Source: a virus
Reading direction: 5' to 3' (one strand)
IMG/VR virus record: IMGVR_UViG_3300014499_000024
Location: 1 to 28,412 of that record
DNA length: 28,412 nt
Part shown: positions 22,333 through 28,412 of the stretch, in pieces
How the letters are laid out: every line of letters starts with the position of its first letter
Position numbering within the stretch: position 1 is the first letter of the stretch
The notes under the pieces: model-generated
Databases searched by the model: none
What the model saw: only the letters and a program-made list of their open reading frames with translations
What the model was told of the DNA's origin: nothing
Translations under genes and position numbers: made by a program

Positions 22333-23016
22333 TCACTCTGGTTCGTGTGGCATGTATTGTCTGGCAAGTTTATATAAATGTTCAAGATCACGGACAGCAT
22401 CCTTACCATCTTTATTCGCTAATTCCAGTAGCAAAGGCAATCCGGACAGCATAGCATAATCAACCTCCTGATAAGTCGCGGGCCTTCCTCTTGCAAACCA
22501 TTCAACAGATGACGGTTCGCTCATGCGGAATAAAACACCTCTATCTACTTCAGGTCGCCACACTTTATAGGCTGATACTGTCCACAAACAGACCACGCCT
22601 GGGTTGCGTTTAATGCCAATGCCGGCTTGTACAGCCCCATCAGGCATTCCTTCTACTACCCGTTCTCTTTTAGGATCACTGAGAAATGGACATGCTTGAG
22701 CACTGTATCGCCCACATTCCAGGTGCGATGGCGGCTCTGATGATGTACGAGTGATAATACACATAGGACCTACTACGAAAGTCATGTATCTACCTAGTGG
22801 TTTGCCACACACCCAACACTGTTTTTTAGTGACACACTTTGCTAAGTATTCGGTGTTCATGACCCGAAACTCAGGGCGTCCATTGACCAAATCGACAAAT
22901 TTAGGGGTAGGGTACCCTCGGCTATCGACTGGCAAGTAGCTGATACGCACCGGAGTTTTTATTGCTGCCAGTCGTGCAATGACTGGGTTATTATTGCTGT
23001 CGGACTCGTTGCTCAT
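22333..23016 (-). CDS. Cys-rich phage protein of unknown function
   Basis: 227 aa from ATG AGC AAC at 23016, in exact ATGA overlap with the stop of the 66-aa gene, which decides the start (a frame to 23091 exists). A central block has C61, C67, C70 (CWVCGKPLG), C86 (VVGPMC), H98 and C101 (PPSHLEC), and C109 (ACPFL), arranged like one or two zinc sites. The phrase FVVGPMC...SSEPPSH is one I associate with a family of uncharacterised phage proteins, from memory only. The C-terminus is helical. It directly precedes the primase gene, so a role in priming or DNA metabolism is plausible but unproven. Confidence 0.75.
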   Translation of the reverse strand: MSNESDSNNNPVIARLAAIKTPVRISYLPVDSRGYPTPKFVDLVNGRPEFRVMNTEYLAKCVTKKQCWVCGKPLGRYMTFVVGPMCIITRTSSEPPSHLECGRYSAQACPFLSDPKRERVVEGMPDGAVQAGIGIKRNPGVVCLWTVSAYKVWRPEVDRGVLFRMSEPSSVEWFARGRPATYQEVDYAMLSGLPLLLELANKDGKDAVRDLEHLYKLARQYMPHEPE

Positions 23017-23213
23017 TTTCGGTGCCCCAGTTGATGTACCAGATTGCGGATAGTGGCGGCAGCATCGCGCATGTAGATCGCAAACATCCAACTAGTATGC
23101 ATGGATGCGTAACTCTCCATGGCTTCGGCCAGCTTAAGCGGTGGCATCACAGGTAATGGTGATGTTGTAGTTTCCGGAAACAGAGTATGGTTTGGTATCT
23201 GCCGACGCTCCAT
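23013..23213 (-). CDS. small hypothetical protein
   Basis: 66 aa, not recognised. Pro/Thr-rich N-terminus (NHTLFPETTTSPLPVMPPLK) then a helix (AEAMESYASMHTSWMFAIYM) and a short basic end. Good SD (AAGGA, 7 nt spacing), 10 nt after the stop of the 97-aa gene. Its TGA overlaps the next ATG (ATGA), which argues that it is translated. Confidence 0.7.
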   Translation of the reverse strand: MERRQIPNHTLFPETTTSPLPVMPPLKLAEAMESYASMHTSWMFAIYMRDAAATIRNLVHQLGHRK

Positions 23214-23223
23214 AACACGATCC

Positions 23224-23517
23224 TTAGTGCTTGGTTATTGATCCTGTGTTATCTATTAGACTACTGGAGTCGTATCCCGATATGAACATCACTCGCGCTG
23301 CGTCTATGACCTCTTGTAAATCACATCCGGCTAATGTCGAAAAATCTATAGCAAGACGTGCCATAGATATTGCATTGTTGGTTACACATGATTGGCAGTC
23401 ACATCGAGTAGTGACCTGTACGCAGTGATCGGTACCTTCTTTACCACTGCTAATCAATATCGCAGTTTCTCCTATGTGGCCTTTTGTGAGTACGGGAAAC
23501 TTTAGTTTGTTCGGCAT
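23224..23517 (-). CDS. small hypothetical protein with CDC-x2-C motif
   Basis: 97 aa, not recognised. An N-terminal beta-rich part (FPVLTKGHIGETAILISSGK) is followed by TTRCDCQSCVTN (three Cys, possible metal site) and a helical part (ISMARLAIDFSTLAGCDLQE). SD AAGGG at about 10 nt. It lies between the methyltransferase gene and the 66-aa gene in the same operon. Confidence 0.68.
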   Translation of the reverse strand: MPNKLKFPVLTKGHIGETAILISSGKEGTDHCVQVTTRCDCQSCVTNNAISMARLAIDFSTLAGCDLQEVIDAARVMFISGYDSSSLIDNTGSITKH

Positions 23518-23530
23518 ATCATGAATCCCT

Positions 23531-24817
23531 TCAGACTGTTTTGCGTGGTTGCTTCTTGATAATTAACTCAGTAACTTGCACCTCATGCTGAGTTAATCGG
23601 TTTTTGATAGACTTAGCATAAGTCGCATTAAGCTCACACATGATACTGTTGCGGGCGCGTAGTCCAGCTGCTAGAGCAGTAGTACCATGCCCACCGAACG
23701 GATCAAGCACGATACACGGTACAGGATCGCCAGCGTTGCATTTGCAACTAGGAGCCCATCCTGTCTGAGGACCTTTTCGTCTATCATTTTTGATAGCTGG
23801 AGACGACCGCTCTATTACCCTTATCCACGGATCACCGCACTGAGCACAGCACCCACGCTCGCTAGTACCAGCAAGCAGACATAATGTCGGTAGTGCTTGG
23901 GGAAATATTGCTTGATGATCTCCTAGATAAGGCTCGAGTGGAATTTCCCATACATCCCGACGATTGGCCCCTTTTAATTCTTCGTATCGTCGCATGCTTT
24001 GCCCGCGCTTACCGGCAAGTGGCCCCTTAGTGAAATCAGATGGAACTGTTACTTTACCTGTGTACCACCCAGGTTTTACTTCATCACGGATTGATTCCTG
24101 ATCGTAGTAGTATATTTGGGATTTAGTAAGATGAAACACATACTCATGAGCACATGTAGTGCGATCAGTAACACTATCTGGCGCCGGCCTAGGCTTAGCC
24201 CAAATGTTGTCTTGTCGTACCCACCATCCATCTTCTTGCAATGCTATAGCAAGACGGAACGGTACTAAGTGTTTATCTTTTGGCTTAAACACAAAAGACG
24301 GCTTTTCGTGATTCTCTAACACGCGGCGTTTCGGTTTCGCTGAGGTGCTAGTCGCAAATGAATCACCAATGTTTAGCCATAGCGTACCATCGTCCCTCAA
24401 AACACGACGCACTTCACGCATGACACCGACCATAACCTTTACGTAAGTATCTACAGTATTCTCAGCGCCAATCTGGCGATCATCGCAGGTCGCACCACAC
24501 CTAGGACAGACTCCAACGGCTTTTATCTTGTAGATGTGTTCATTGGCTATATGGGGTGCAGTGGTAGCGACAAGTGGAGGTACCCCGATCTGCATCCGCT
24601 TACTGATGACGTGGTCGCATGATGGGTCGCCTCCTTCCCAAGTACCAGTTTCGTAGTCCCTAAGTTTGAAATAAGGTGGCGATGTTATGACACAGTGCAC
24701 AGACTTATCTGGTAACCGCTGCAAAGTTTCCCGTACGTCACCTTCTAGTATAGCACAAGAACCACTCCACTCCATAAAGCCGCGCTTACGCAGCGGAGGA
24801 AACACAAGCCTATTCAT
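23531..24817 (-). CDS. site-specific DNA methyltransferase (N4-C or N6-A)
   Basis: 428 aa. Transfers a methyl group from S-adenosylmethionine to an exocyclic amino group of A or C. The catalytic motif TSPPYF (45-50) comes first and the SAM-binding VLDPFGGHGTTALAAG (370-385) near the end, the beta-class order. SPPY slightly favours N4-cytosine, but N6-adenine is possible. Between them are two Cys pairs (CPRC-x3-C near 104-111; CCAQC-x(32)-CKC near 323-360) that probably form zinc modules. Start ATG AAT AGG has AAGGG at 9 nt; an in-frame ATG at 24775 has no SD. No restriction endonuclease gene is adjacent, so it looks like an orphan enzyme protecting phage DNA. Promoter element P10 is 46 nt upstream. 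Confidence 0.88.
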   Translation of the reverse strand: MNRLVFPPLRKRGFMEWSGSCAILEGDVRETLQRLPDKSVHCVITSPPYFKLRDYETGTWEGGDPSCDHVISKRMQIGVPPLVATTAPHIANEHIYKIKAVGVCPRCGATCDDRQIGAENTVDTYVKVMVGVMREVRRVLRDDGTLWLNIGDSFATSTSAKPKRRVLENHEKPSFVFKPKDKHLVPFRLAIALQEDGWWVRQDNIWAKPRPAPDSVTDRTTCAHEYVFHLTKSQIYYYDQESIRDEVKPGWYTGKVTVPSDFTKGPLAGKRGQSMRRYEELKGANRRDVWEIPLEPYLGDHQAIFPQALPTLCLLAGTSERGCCAQCGDPWIRVIERSSPAIKNDRRKGPQTGWAPSCKCNAGDPVPCIVLDPFGGHGTTALAAGLRARNSIMCELNATYAKSIKNRLTQHEVQVTELIIKKQPRKTV

Positions 24818-24862
24818 TCTGTTTTGCCCTTAGATTGCCAATTGGAAAGTGATCCATGTCAC

Positions 24863-24872
24863 GTTATATACC
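24863..24872 (-). promoter_or_regulatory. TATATA-type promoter element P10
   Basis: The minus strand reads GGTATATAAC, 46 nt before the methyltransferase ATG. A 7-bp GC hairpin starts about 2 nt further upstream. Confidence 0.55.
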
Positions 24873-24873
24873 C

Positions 24874-24901
24874 CCACCGGCACACGGCTATGTACCGGTG
24901 G
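24874..24901 (+). terminator. hairpin before the methyltransferase promoter
   Basis: CCACCGG and CCGGTGG pair across a 14-nt loop. A TTTTT run follows on the plus strand (TGGTTTTTAAGC), so as an intrinsic terminator it would stop plus-strand (antisense) transcription. On the minus strand, where the 165-aa gene ends, the stem runs into promoter P10 without a U tract. It may still weaken read-through into the next unit. Confidence 0.45.
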
Positions 24902-24907
24902 TGGTTT

Positions 24908-25405
24908 TTAAGCTGCTTGGGCAATACGGACAACCCGGTTTAGCAGCTTAGAGGCATGGTAACCAGGGAGCGCCCGGTTTATCACAGTAGGCACCATACT
25001 GATACTATCTAGTAAGGTGCGTGGTGCGAGTGGCCGGCTACGCTGATCCAGATAATCACACATACAATTAAACACCAGTCTAAGCACGGCTTGGTGCTCA
25101 ATGCGCGTCAGATCAGCCCCACACCCACTACGAATGAAGTTGTCCATAGCCGCCAAAGCGTCTCGGCACCGCTTAATACCATACGATGTAGCGAAGACGT
25201 TAAGTGGTGGGATGTTGGAGACGCCACGACCTTTTAGCACCTGCACGATCACAGCCCAGCTTATTGTCTCATCTGCGCTGAAATCATGAGTAGTCGTGGC
25301 TCGCGGTTTATCAAACCGCATGCTTAGTAGCATGTAGAGATTACGAAGCTCGCCGTCATCCATACGGTTGATCAGCGCATCGCGAACTGTTAGTCGTATA
25401 GCCAT
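24908..25405 (-). CDS. hypothetical helical protein
   Basis: 165 aa, not recognised. All-helical by composition, with an acidic Asp-rich early segment (NRMDDGELRNLYMLLSMRFD) and a basic C-terminal half (DQRSRPLAPRTLLD). No motif or membrane segment seen. The start overlaps the 3' end of the HTH-protein gene by 16 nt, so it is probably co-expressed with it. It ends in TAA just before the hairpin near 24900. Confidence 0.7.
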   Translation of the reverse strand: MAIRLTVRDALINRMDDGELRNLYMLLSMRFDKPRATTTHDFSADETISWAVIVQVLKGRGVSNIPPLNVFATSYGIKRCRDALAAMDNFIRSGCGADLTRIEHQAVLRLVFNCMCDYLDQRSRPLAPRTLLDSISMVPTVINRALPGYHASKLLNRVVRIAQAA

Positions 25406-25689
25406 CTGTGCACCAAATCGGGTCTGTACTGGTTAAGCCAATTCACCAAAGCTACCTCATCAAACCGTACTCTAGTAGTCTTGCCGTACCGAGCGACATT
25501 GGCCGTGAGCGGCTTGCGCTGCGGAGAGCCATCACGCCAGATCAACAGTGATCTACGCGTTATGCTCAACCGGCGGATGACTTCGGCGGTGGTGACGGTT
25601 GCGCCAAGGCGGCGTTGACGGCTCGGACGCGATGCTTCTTTAACTGGGTAGGGCATCGCATTGATCTGATTAGTATTTACGTGTGACAT
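25390..25689 (-). CDS. helix-turn-helix (MerR/excisionase-like) protein
   Basis: 99 aa from ATG TCA CAC at 25689 (GAGGA about 11 nt upstream; the ATG at 25707 has no SD). Residues about 35-90 contain TTAEVIRRLSITRRSLLIWR, followed by RVRFDEVALVNWLNQY. This is the arrangement of a MerR or excisionase-type DNA-binding domain (helix-turn-helix, wing, and a helix ending in W-L). It is short, with no effector domain, suggesting a small regulator or DNA-architectural protein. Promoter element P11 is 36 nt upstream. Target unknown. Confidence 0.6.
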   Translation of the reverse strand: MSHVNTNQINAMPYPVKEASRPSRQRRLGATVTTAEVIRRLSITRRSLLIWRDGSPQRKPLTANVARYGKTTRVRFDEVALVNWLNQYRPDLVHRWLYD

Positions 25690-25724
25690 TTTAGTAAAGG
25701 TCCTCATTTTGTTCTATTAGGAGG

Positions 25725-25734
25725 TATATATACA
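25725..25734 (-). promoter_or_regulatory. TATATA-type promoter element P11
   Basis: The minus strand reads TGTATATATA, 36 nt before the HTH-protein ATG. The TATATATA core is palindromic, so direction is set only by context. Confidence 0.5.
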
Positions 25735-25739
25735 TCAGA

Positions 25740-25764
25740 CTTGCCTGGACACTCCATAGGCAAG
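25740..25764. other. inverted repeat upstream of P11
   Basis: CTTGCCT (25740-25746) and AGGCAAG (25758-25764) form a 7-bp stem with an 11-nt loop in the gap between the 95-aa gene stop and promoter P11. There is no U tract on either strand. It could be a weak terminator or a protein-binding operator. Confidence 0.45.
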
Positions 25765-25790
25765 TGGTAACATTTTCGTGATCGGGCACC

Positions 25791-26078
25791 CTACAGCCAA
25801 ATCTCGACTATAGGATGTGGGTCGTTTATCTGCTTATCTATCCGAAACAGCCCGTGCGGAAGTAGATTACGAACACTGTTGATAGTGCTTGCTAATATTA
25901 CTATGTCGCACTTTCTGTAGTTTCCTTTGTTATCATGAGTCCATGGACGAGCCGCGTAATATTGAGGATAATCTGACGGGTGATCGTACACCACCCATAG
26001 CATCAGTTTATTAGCCGCAGTCGCAGAGTTGTGGTACTCCTGCGCCTCTTGCTGTCGCTGAATGATGATATCACCCAT
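25791..26078 (-). CDS. small hypothetical protein
   Basis: 95 aa, not recognised as a named family. Compact alpha/beta look: a Gln-rich N-terminal helix, then LWVVYDHPSDYPQYYAARPW, a central IVILASTINSVRNLLPHGLF, and PIVEIWL at the end. The ATG directly follows the TAA of the zinc-finger gene (0 nt gap), with AAGGA 10 nt upstream. Co-transcribed from P12. Confidence 0.72.
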   Translation of the reverse strand: MGDIIIQRQQEAQEYHNSATAANKLMLWVVYDHPSDYPQYYAARPWTHDNKGNYRKCDIVILASTINSVRNLLPHGLFRIDKQINDPHPIVEIWL

Positions 26079-26336
26079 TTATGTTAGATCCTTTTTAGCA
26101 ATCCACTTCTGAACCTCACGCGCCACACGTAGGTATTCTGCGGAGGGGCGTTTATCAGTTTCTTGCCCAGGTCGGTAATTACGCCAGATATCATCACGAA
26201 GACGCTTCGGTAACATAAACCAGTGTTCCTTACATCCCCACATGGCCGGCGGTACTTGCTGGCCGCACTTAGGCCAGTGGCAGGTGTGATTACCTGTCGT
26301 GGTCTGTTGCTTGACGTACTCAGCCTTGTTAACCAT
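26079..26336 (-). CDS. small zinc-finger-like protein
   Basis: 85 aa. A probable zinc site is HTCHWPKCGQ...MWGCKEHW (C19, C24, C35, H38). The rest is a helical domain (LPKRLRDDIWRNYRPGQETD, then EYLRVAREVQKWIA). I recall similar short proteins in unrelated phages, but no function. The ATG has only a weak SD. Promoter element P12 ends 18 nt upstream, giving a very short leader. Confidence 0.7.
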   Translation of the reverse strand: MVNKAEYVKQQTTTGNHTCHWPKCGQQVPPAMWGCKEHWFMLPKRLRDDIWRNYRPGQETDKRPSAEYLRVAREVQKWIAKKDLT

Positions 26337-26353
26337 AACTTGCGGCTCTACCT

Positions 26354-26363
26354 ATTATATACA
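26354..26363 (-). promoter_or_regulatory. TATATA-type promoter element P12
   Basis: The minus strand reads TGTATATAAT, 18 nt before the zinc-finger gene and 15 nt past the preceding stop codon. No -35 box. Confidence 0.6.
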
Positions 26364-26377
26364 TTACAACCTTATTA

Positions 26378-26536
26378 CTAAGCAGTAGTTAAGTACCGCC
26401 AAATGACACGGGCGTTTAAGCCTTTGTCATTAGCGCATCGAACTATCTCCACCCATGTCTGATCTTCTGGCACAGCTAGTTTCCATAGATGATACTGGCC
26501 ACCGGAGTCATACCAATGGATGTCAAAGCTATTCAC
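26378..26536 (-). CDS. very small hypothetical protein
   Basis: 52 aa from GTG AAT AGC at 26536 (SD GAGGAG, 8 nt). A GTG 8 codons earlier at 26560 would coincide with the likely transcription start and has no SD, so I reject it. Trp/Tyr-rich (DIHWYDSGGQYHLWKL), then a helix (TWVEIVRCANDKGLNARVIW). No family recognised. First gene behind promoter element P13. Confidence 0.62.
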   Translation of the reverse strand: MNSFDIHWYDSGGQYHLWKLAVPEDQTWVEIVRCANDKGLNARVIWRYLTTA

Positions 26537-26562
26537 TGATCTTTCTCCTCGCCACGTCACTT

Positions 26563-26572
26563 TTTATATACC
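26563..26572 (-). promoter_or_regulatory. TATATA-type promoter element P13
   Basis: The minus strand reads GGTATATAAA, 27 nt before the GTG of the 52-aa gene. GGT ATA TAA encodes the last Gly-Ile-stop of the SLOG gene, the same overlap as at P6. A TTGCAT-like hexamer lies about 16 nt upstream, the only hint of a -35 among the family. Confidence 0.6.
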
Positions 26573-27088
26573 GATCAGTGAGTCATGCAAGGCTGAGCAA
26601 TGTAAAGCTTCCCTTCGTTTTCTTGATTTGTTAGATTGACATAACCTGCACCGTGTTTCTGTCCGTAAGCGTCCCTTATGAGGATATTGGATTTGGTAGA
26701 GATACCGAACATGATGATCACAGTTCATGGTATGTCTCAGAGGCACACCAAATCTATTAGCGAGCTCGACCAGCTTTGTTGTACTGTGTGTGGGGTCTGG
26801 AGTGATTATAACCAGATCGGCCATAGTTACTCGCAATAACTGACTGTTTCGTACACGCCGCGCGTCTTTATCATATGTCGCCCAGTCTGGAGTGTGTACA
26901 GAAGTAGCTACATTATGGCGCTTAGCCCATTTATCAGCTATCGCGTCGGTACCTGCCTCTCCTCCATGTACTAAGAGTGTGATCGGTCTTTTGCCATGCG
27001 TGAGGTCTAACATAGAGAACAGCCGCGTTGAGTTGTCAAACAGCAACCCGCCGCATACCAGCACAACATATTCGTTTGACTCAACCAT
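26564..27088 (-). CDS. YspA/DUF2493-type SLOG protein with Cys-His tail
   Basis: 174 aa. The first 120 residues match the cpYpsA-related SLOG fold (nucleotide or ADP-ribose-derivative binding): VVLVCGGLLF, TLLVHGGEAGTDAIADKWAK (the GGxxGxD loop), SVHTPDWATYDKDARRVRNS and ADLVIITPDPTHSTTKLVEL. A basic tail with CDHHVRYLY...CRLCQSNKSRKRRE adds a probable zinc site of HNH or zinc-ribbon type. SLOG proteins are known as sensors or processing enzymes for nucleotide signals, sometimes in conflict systems; for phage copies the role is not established. SD AAGGA, 9 nt. Its stop codon lies within promoter P13. Confidence 0.8.
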   Translation of the reverse strand: MVESNEYVVLVCGGLLFDNSTRLFSMLDLTHGKRPITLLVHGGEAGTDAIADKWAKRHNVATSVHTPDWATYDKDARRVRNSQLLRVTMADLVIITPDPTHSTTKLVELANRFGVPLRHTMNCDHHVRYLYQIQYPHKGRLRTETRCRLCQSNKSRKRREALHCSALHDSLIGI

Positions 27089-27114
27089 TGTGTATTATCC
27101 TTACTTAGCATCAA

Positions 27115-27183
27115 CTAAGAAGCCGGATGATGGATCATCGCCGCAAGTTTCACGTCGGTGTTGGGGACACTGTTGAAGTTCAT
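27115..27183 (-). CDS. 22-residue micro-ORF
   Basis: ATG AAC TTC overlaps the TGA of the 126-aa gene (TGATG) and has a very strong SD (GGGAGGAG, 8-9 nt). It encodes MNFNSVPNTDVKLAAMIHHP plus two residues before TAG. It fills the 95-nt gap before the SLOG gene. It may be a real microprotein or a leader coupling translation to the next gene. Confidence 0.45.
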   Translation of the reverse strand: MNFNSVPNTDVKLAAMIHHPAS

Positions 27184-27563
27184 CAGTTGCTCTCCTCCCA
27201 AATCTCAACGCCATGGTTAAACCCTTCCTGCCAGCGGTCGGCATCCATACCGGGAGGAAACGGGTTATCGCCCATGCCATCGTTCGCGGCGGCGTTGCAG
27301 TAAGCTAAGCCTACTGCAACGCCGAGAGCATACGCGCCATCGACATCAGGGTACTTTGTCATTGCTGTCTTGAACGCATCCAATGCCGCCCTACTGCCGT
27401 CGCTGTCATGGCAACACATTATATGGTTTTGCGCGATATTGCGCCACCGTTCGGCCGCTTCAACAAGCGTCCGAAGTCTTACGCCCTTACTGAACCGGAT
27501 CGGCCCGCAAATCACTTCACATGGCAGCGGTGTGTCCATCGGATCGTTAACACGTTTGCGCAT
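27183..27563 (-). CDS. hypothetical protein
   Basis: 126 aa, not recognised. The ATG has the best SD in the window (AAGGAGGTGAT, 3 nt after the TGAT). Sequence is helical with VRLRTLVEAAERWRNIAQNH and an Ala-rich segment (YALGVAVGLAYCNAAANDG). No membrane segment long enough. The start overlaps the end of the 68-aa frame by 52 nt. Higher GC than the replication genes. Confidence 0.7.
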   Translation of the reverse strand: MRKRVNDPMDTPLPCEVICGPIRFSKGVRLRTLVEAAERWRNIAQNHIMCCHDSDGSRAALDAFKTAMTKYPDVDGAYALGVAVGLAYCNAAANDGMGDNPFPPGMDADRWQEGFNHGVEIWEESN

Positions 27564-27718
27564 TTTATCACCTCCTTACTATAAGCTTCAGCATCTGTCA
27601 CACTCATGAACGTCTGCACCGTCGCGCCAGGGTGGCTCTCCATCAGCAACGCGACGCGCTCCGGGCTTGGCGTGACCGGAGCACAAGCGATGTGCCAGCA
27701 GACCAGGTAGATTATCAC
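27512..27718 (-). CDS. small hypothetical protein
   Basis: 68 aa from GTG ATA ATC, in GTGA overlap with the stop of the 95-aa gene upstream. Reads as a short alpha/beta chain (IIYLVCWHIACAPVTPSPER, then ATVQTFMSVTDAEAYSKEV). The final 17 codons overlap the 126-aa gene, which is unusual here, so the true end or reality of the frame is less sure. The neighbouring 63-aa frame at 27588-27779 has no SD and is treated as a shadow. Confidence 0.5.
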   Translation of the reverse strand: MIIYLVCWHIACAPVTPSPERVALLMESHPGATVQTFMSVTDAEAYSKEVIKCANVLTIRWTHRCHVK

Positions 27719-28002
27719 GGTACCGCGTCCCCCTCCACAGCAGCTGGAGGATCATCCTTCTGGCGTTCGACAGCAGCACCGAGCGGTCGCAGAGCGATAT
27801 TGATATTCATCAGAGCGACGCCGTTGATCTCCAAAAGGTATCCCTGGTCGCGTTTATCAGGGTGGCCCGTCTTTTTCATCGAAGCATATCGGGCCATAAG
27901 GGAACGGCGCTGTTTGAGCAAGCCGTCCCGCCATGCCAACAGCGTGTTCAGGTAGTATGCCCGCGTCCGGGTGGTTTGAATCTGTGCATGATCGTGTTTC
28001 AT
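27715..28002 (-). CDS. hypothetical helical protein
   Basis: 95 aa, not recognised. Basic coiled helix (YYLNTLLAWRDGLLKQRRSL) then GVALMNINIALRPLG and an acidic Pro-rich end. SD AAGGGG, 7 nt. ATGA overlap with the upstream gene and GTGA overlap with the downstream one place it inside a polycistronic unit. Confidence 0.65.
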   Translation of the reverse strand: MKHDHAQIQTTRTRAYYLNTLLAWRDGLLKQRRSLMARYASMKKTGHPDKRDQGYLLEINGVALMNINIALRPLGAAVERQKDDPPAAVEGDAVP

Positions 28003-28412
28003 AGCAACACCCCTTCGTTGTCAGACACACCTGCTCCAATCGGCGTGTCTCCCCGTCCTTCCGCCGCTGCGTCGTCGATATCAGCGTCGTCCATCCCGAG
28101 TTCCAGCAGACACGCTTTGGCTTCCGCCAGAGCCCTGCCGCCGTCTCCGATATTGCCCCAATACGGATGCATCGGTTCTAAGCGAGTGCGTGATGACTTC
28201 AGCGACCGCAGCACGTGATAGCAGCGCCTGAGTGCATTTTGGCAGTGGCGCATAGAGTCGCCGTCTGCATCGTCGGATAGCGCATCGTTCACTGCAATGA
28301 AGCGGGCATGTGACCGTTCCCTCCTCTGCCTCCATTGCAAGGAGAACTGTCTGAGTTCCTCATCCGACCACGCTGATGGACGGCGCACCACGAAATAGTT
28401 CGTCTGGGCGCG
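27999..28412 (-). CDS. hypothetical protein, partial at the window edge
   Basis: The frame is open to the right edge. An internal GTG GTG at 28391 could start a 130-aa product, but the preceding codons (NYFV before VRRPS) also read as protein, so the true start probably lies outside. Arg-rich helical N-terminal part (SDEELRQFSLQWRQRRERSH), a middle with CYHVLRSLKSSRTRLEPMHP and an acidic tail (MDDADIDDAAAEG). The stop overlaps the next ATG as ATGA. No function recognised. Confidence 0.6.
   Translation of the reverse strand, partial: RAQTNYFVVRRPSAWSDEELRQFSLQWRQRRERSHARFIAVNDALSDDADGDSMRHCQNALRRCYHVLRSLKSSRTRLEPMHPYWGNIGDGGRALAEAKACLLELGMDDADIDDAAAEGRGDTPIGAGVSDNEGVLL

Noticed and set aside
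26378-26560. Longer 60-aa start for the small gene after P13
   Set aside because: That GTG would fall at the predicted transcription start with no SD; the GTG at 26536 has GAGGAG at 8 nt.
28081-28335. 84-aa minus frame at the right edge
   Set aside because: It is a shadow of the overlapping open frame to the window edge. It has no SD, and its sequence is a low-complexity Arg/Ser mix.

Overview
The window reads as the early/replication half of a tailed bacteriophage (Caudoviricetes) genome. Every supportable gene lies on the minus strand. Genes are packed head to tail, often with 1-4 nt ATGA, TTGA, GTGA or TAATG stop/start overlaps, and most have a clear Shine-Dalgarno sequence. There are no capsid, tail, lysis or integrase genes. 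Host and genus cannot be fixed from the sequence. The bacterial-type SD sequences and DnaB/PolA/DnaN-type enzymes indicate a bacterial host.

Layout in transcription order (right to left). At 28412-27115 is a more GC-rich cluster of small unknown genes. At 27088-24908 are a SLOG-fold protein with a zinc-like tail, small zinc-finger, helix-turn-helix (HTH) and unknown proteins. At 24817-22333 are a DNA methyltransferase and small conserved proteins. At 22326-18945 are a CHC2/Toprim primase, a sigma-region-2-like protein, an Ala/Lys/Pro-rich putative DNA-binding protein and a Pro/Ala-rich unknown. At 18935-18748 are two tandem tRNAs with long variable arms and atypical anticodon stems. At 18696-10948 is the replisome and recombination core: DnaN-like clamp, family-4 UDG fused to a family A polymerase, clamp loader, UvsY-like candidate, gp32-like ssDNA-binding protein and a RecA/UvsX-type recombinase, with a small membrane protein just before the ssDNA-binding gene. 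At 10935-7237 are a second small membrane protein, a B12-dependent ribonucleotide reductase, an unknown and a PD-(D/E)XK nuclease. At 7240-373 are a single-chain SbcD-SbcC fusion, a small gene interrupted by an amber codon, a MazG-like protein, a DnaB-type helicase, a Cys-rich small protein and an SNF2-type helicase. At 1-355 are a promoter-like element, a hairpin and a block of GC-rich tandem repeats.

Together these encode a nearly self-sufficient replication system: nucleotide supply (RNR, MazG), priming and unwinding (primase, DnaB), synthesis (Pol, clamp, loader), recombination (RecA/UvsX, gp32-like, UvsY-like, SbcDC, nuclease) and DNA modification (methyltransferase).

The strongest regulatory signal is a repeated element on the minus strand, consensus (G/T)GTATATAAT, seen 13 times. 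Twelve copies sit 9-51 nt before a gene or the first tRNA, and none has an evident -35 box. I interpret it as a phage-specific promoter. The sigma-like protein encoded here, itself behind one of these elements, is an obvious but untested candidate to read it. The other two standouts are the tRNA pair and the amber-interrupted gene at 4093-4386.
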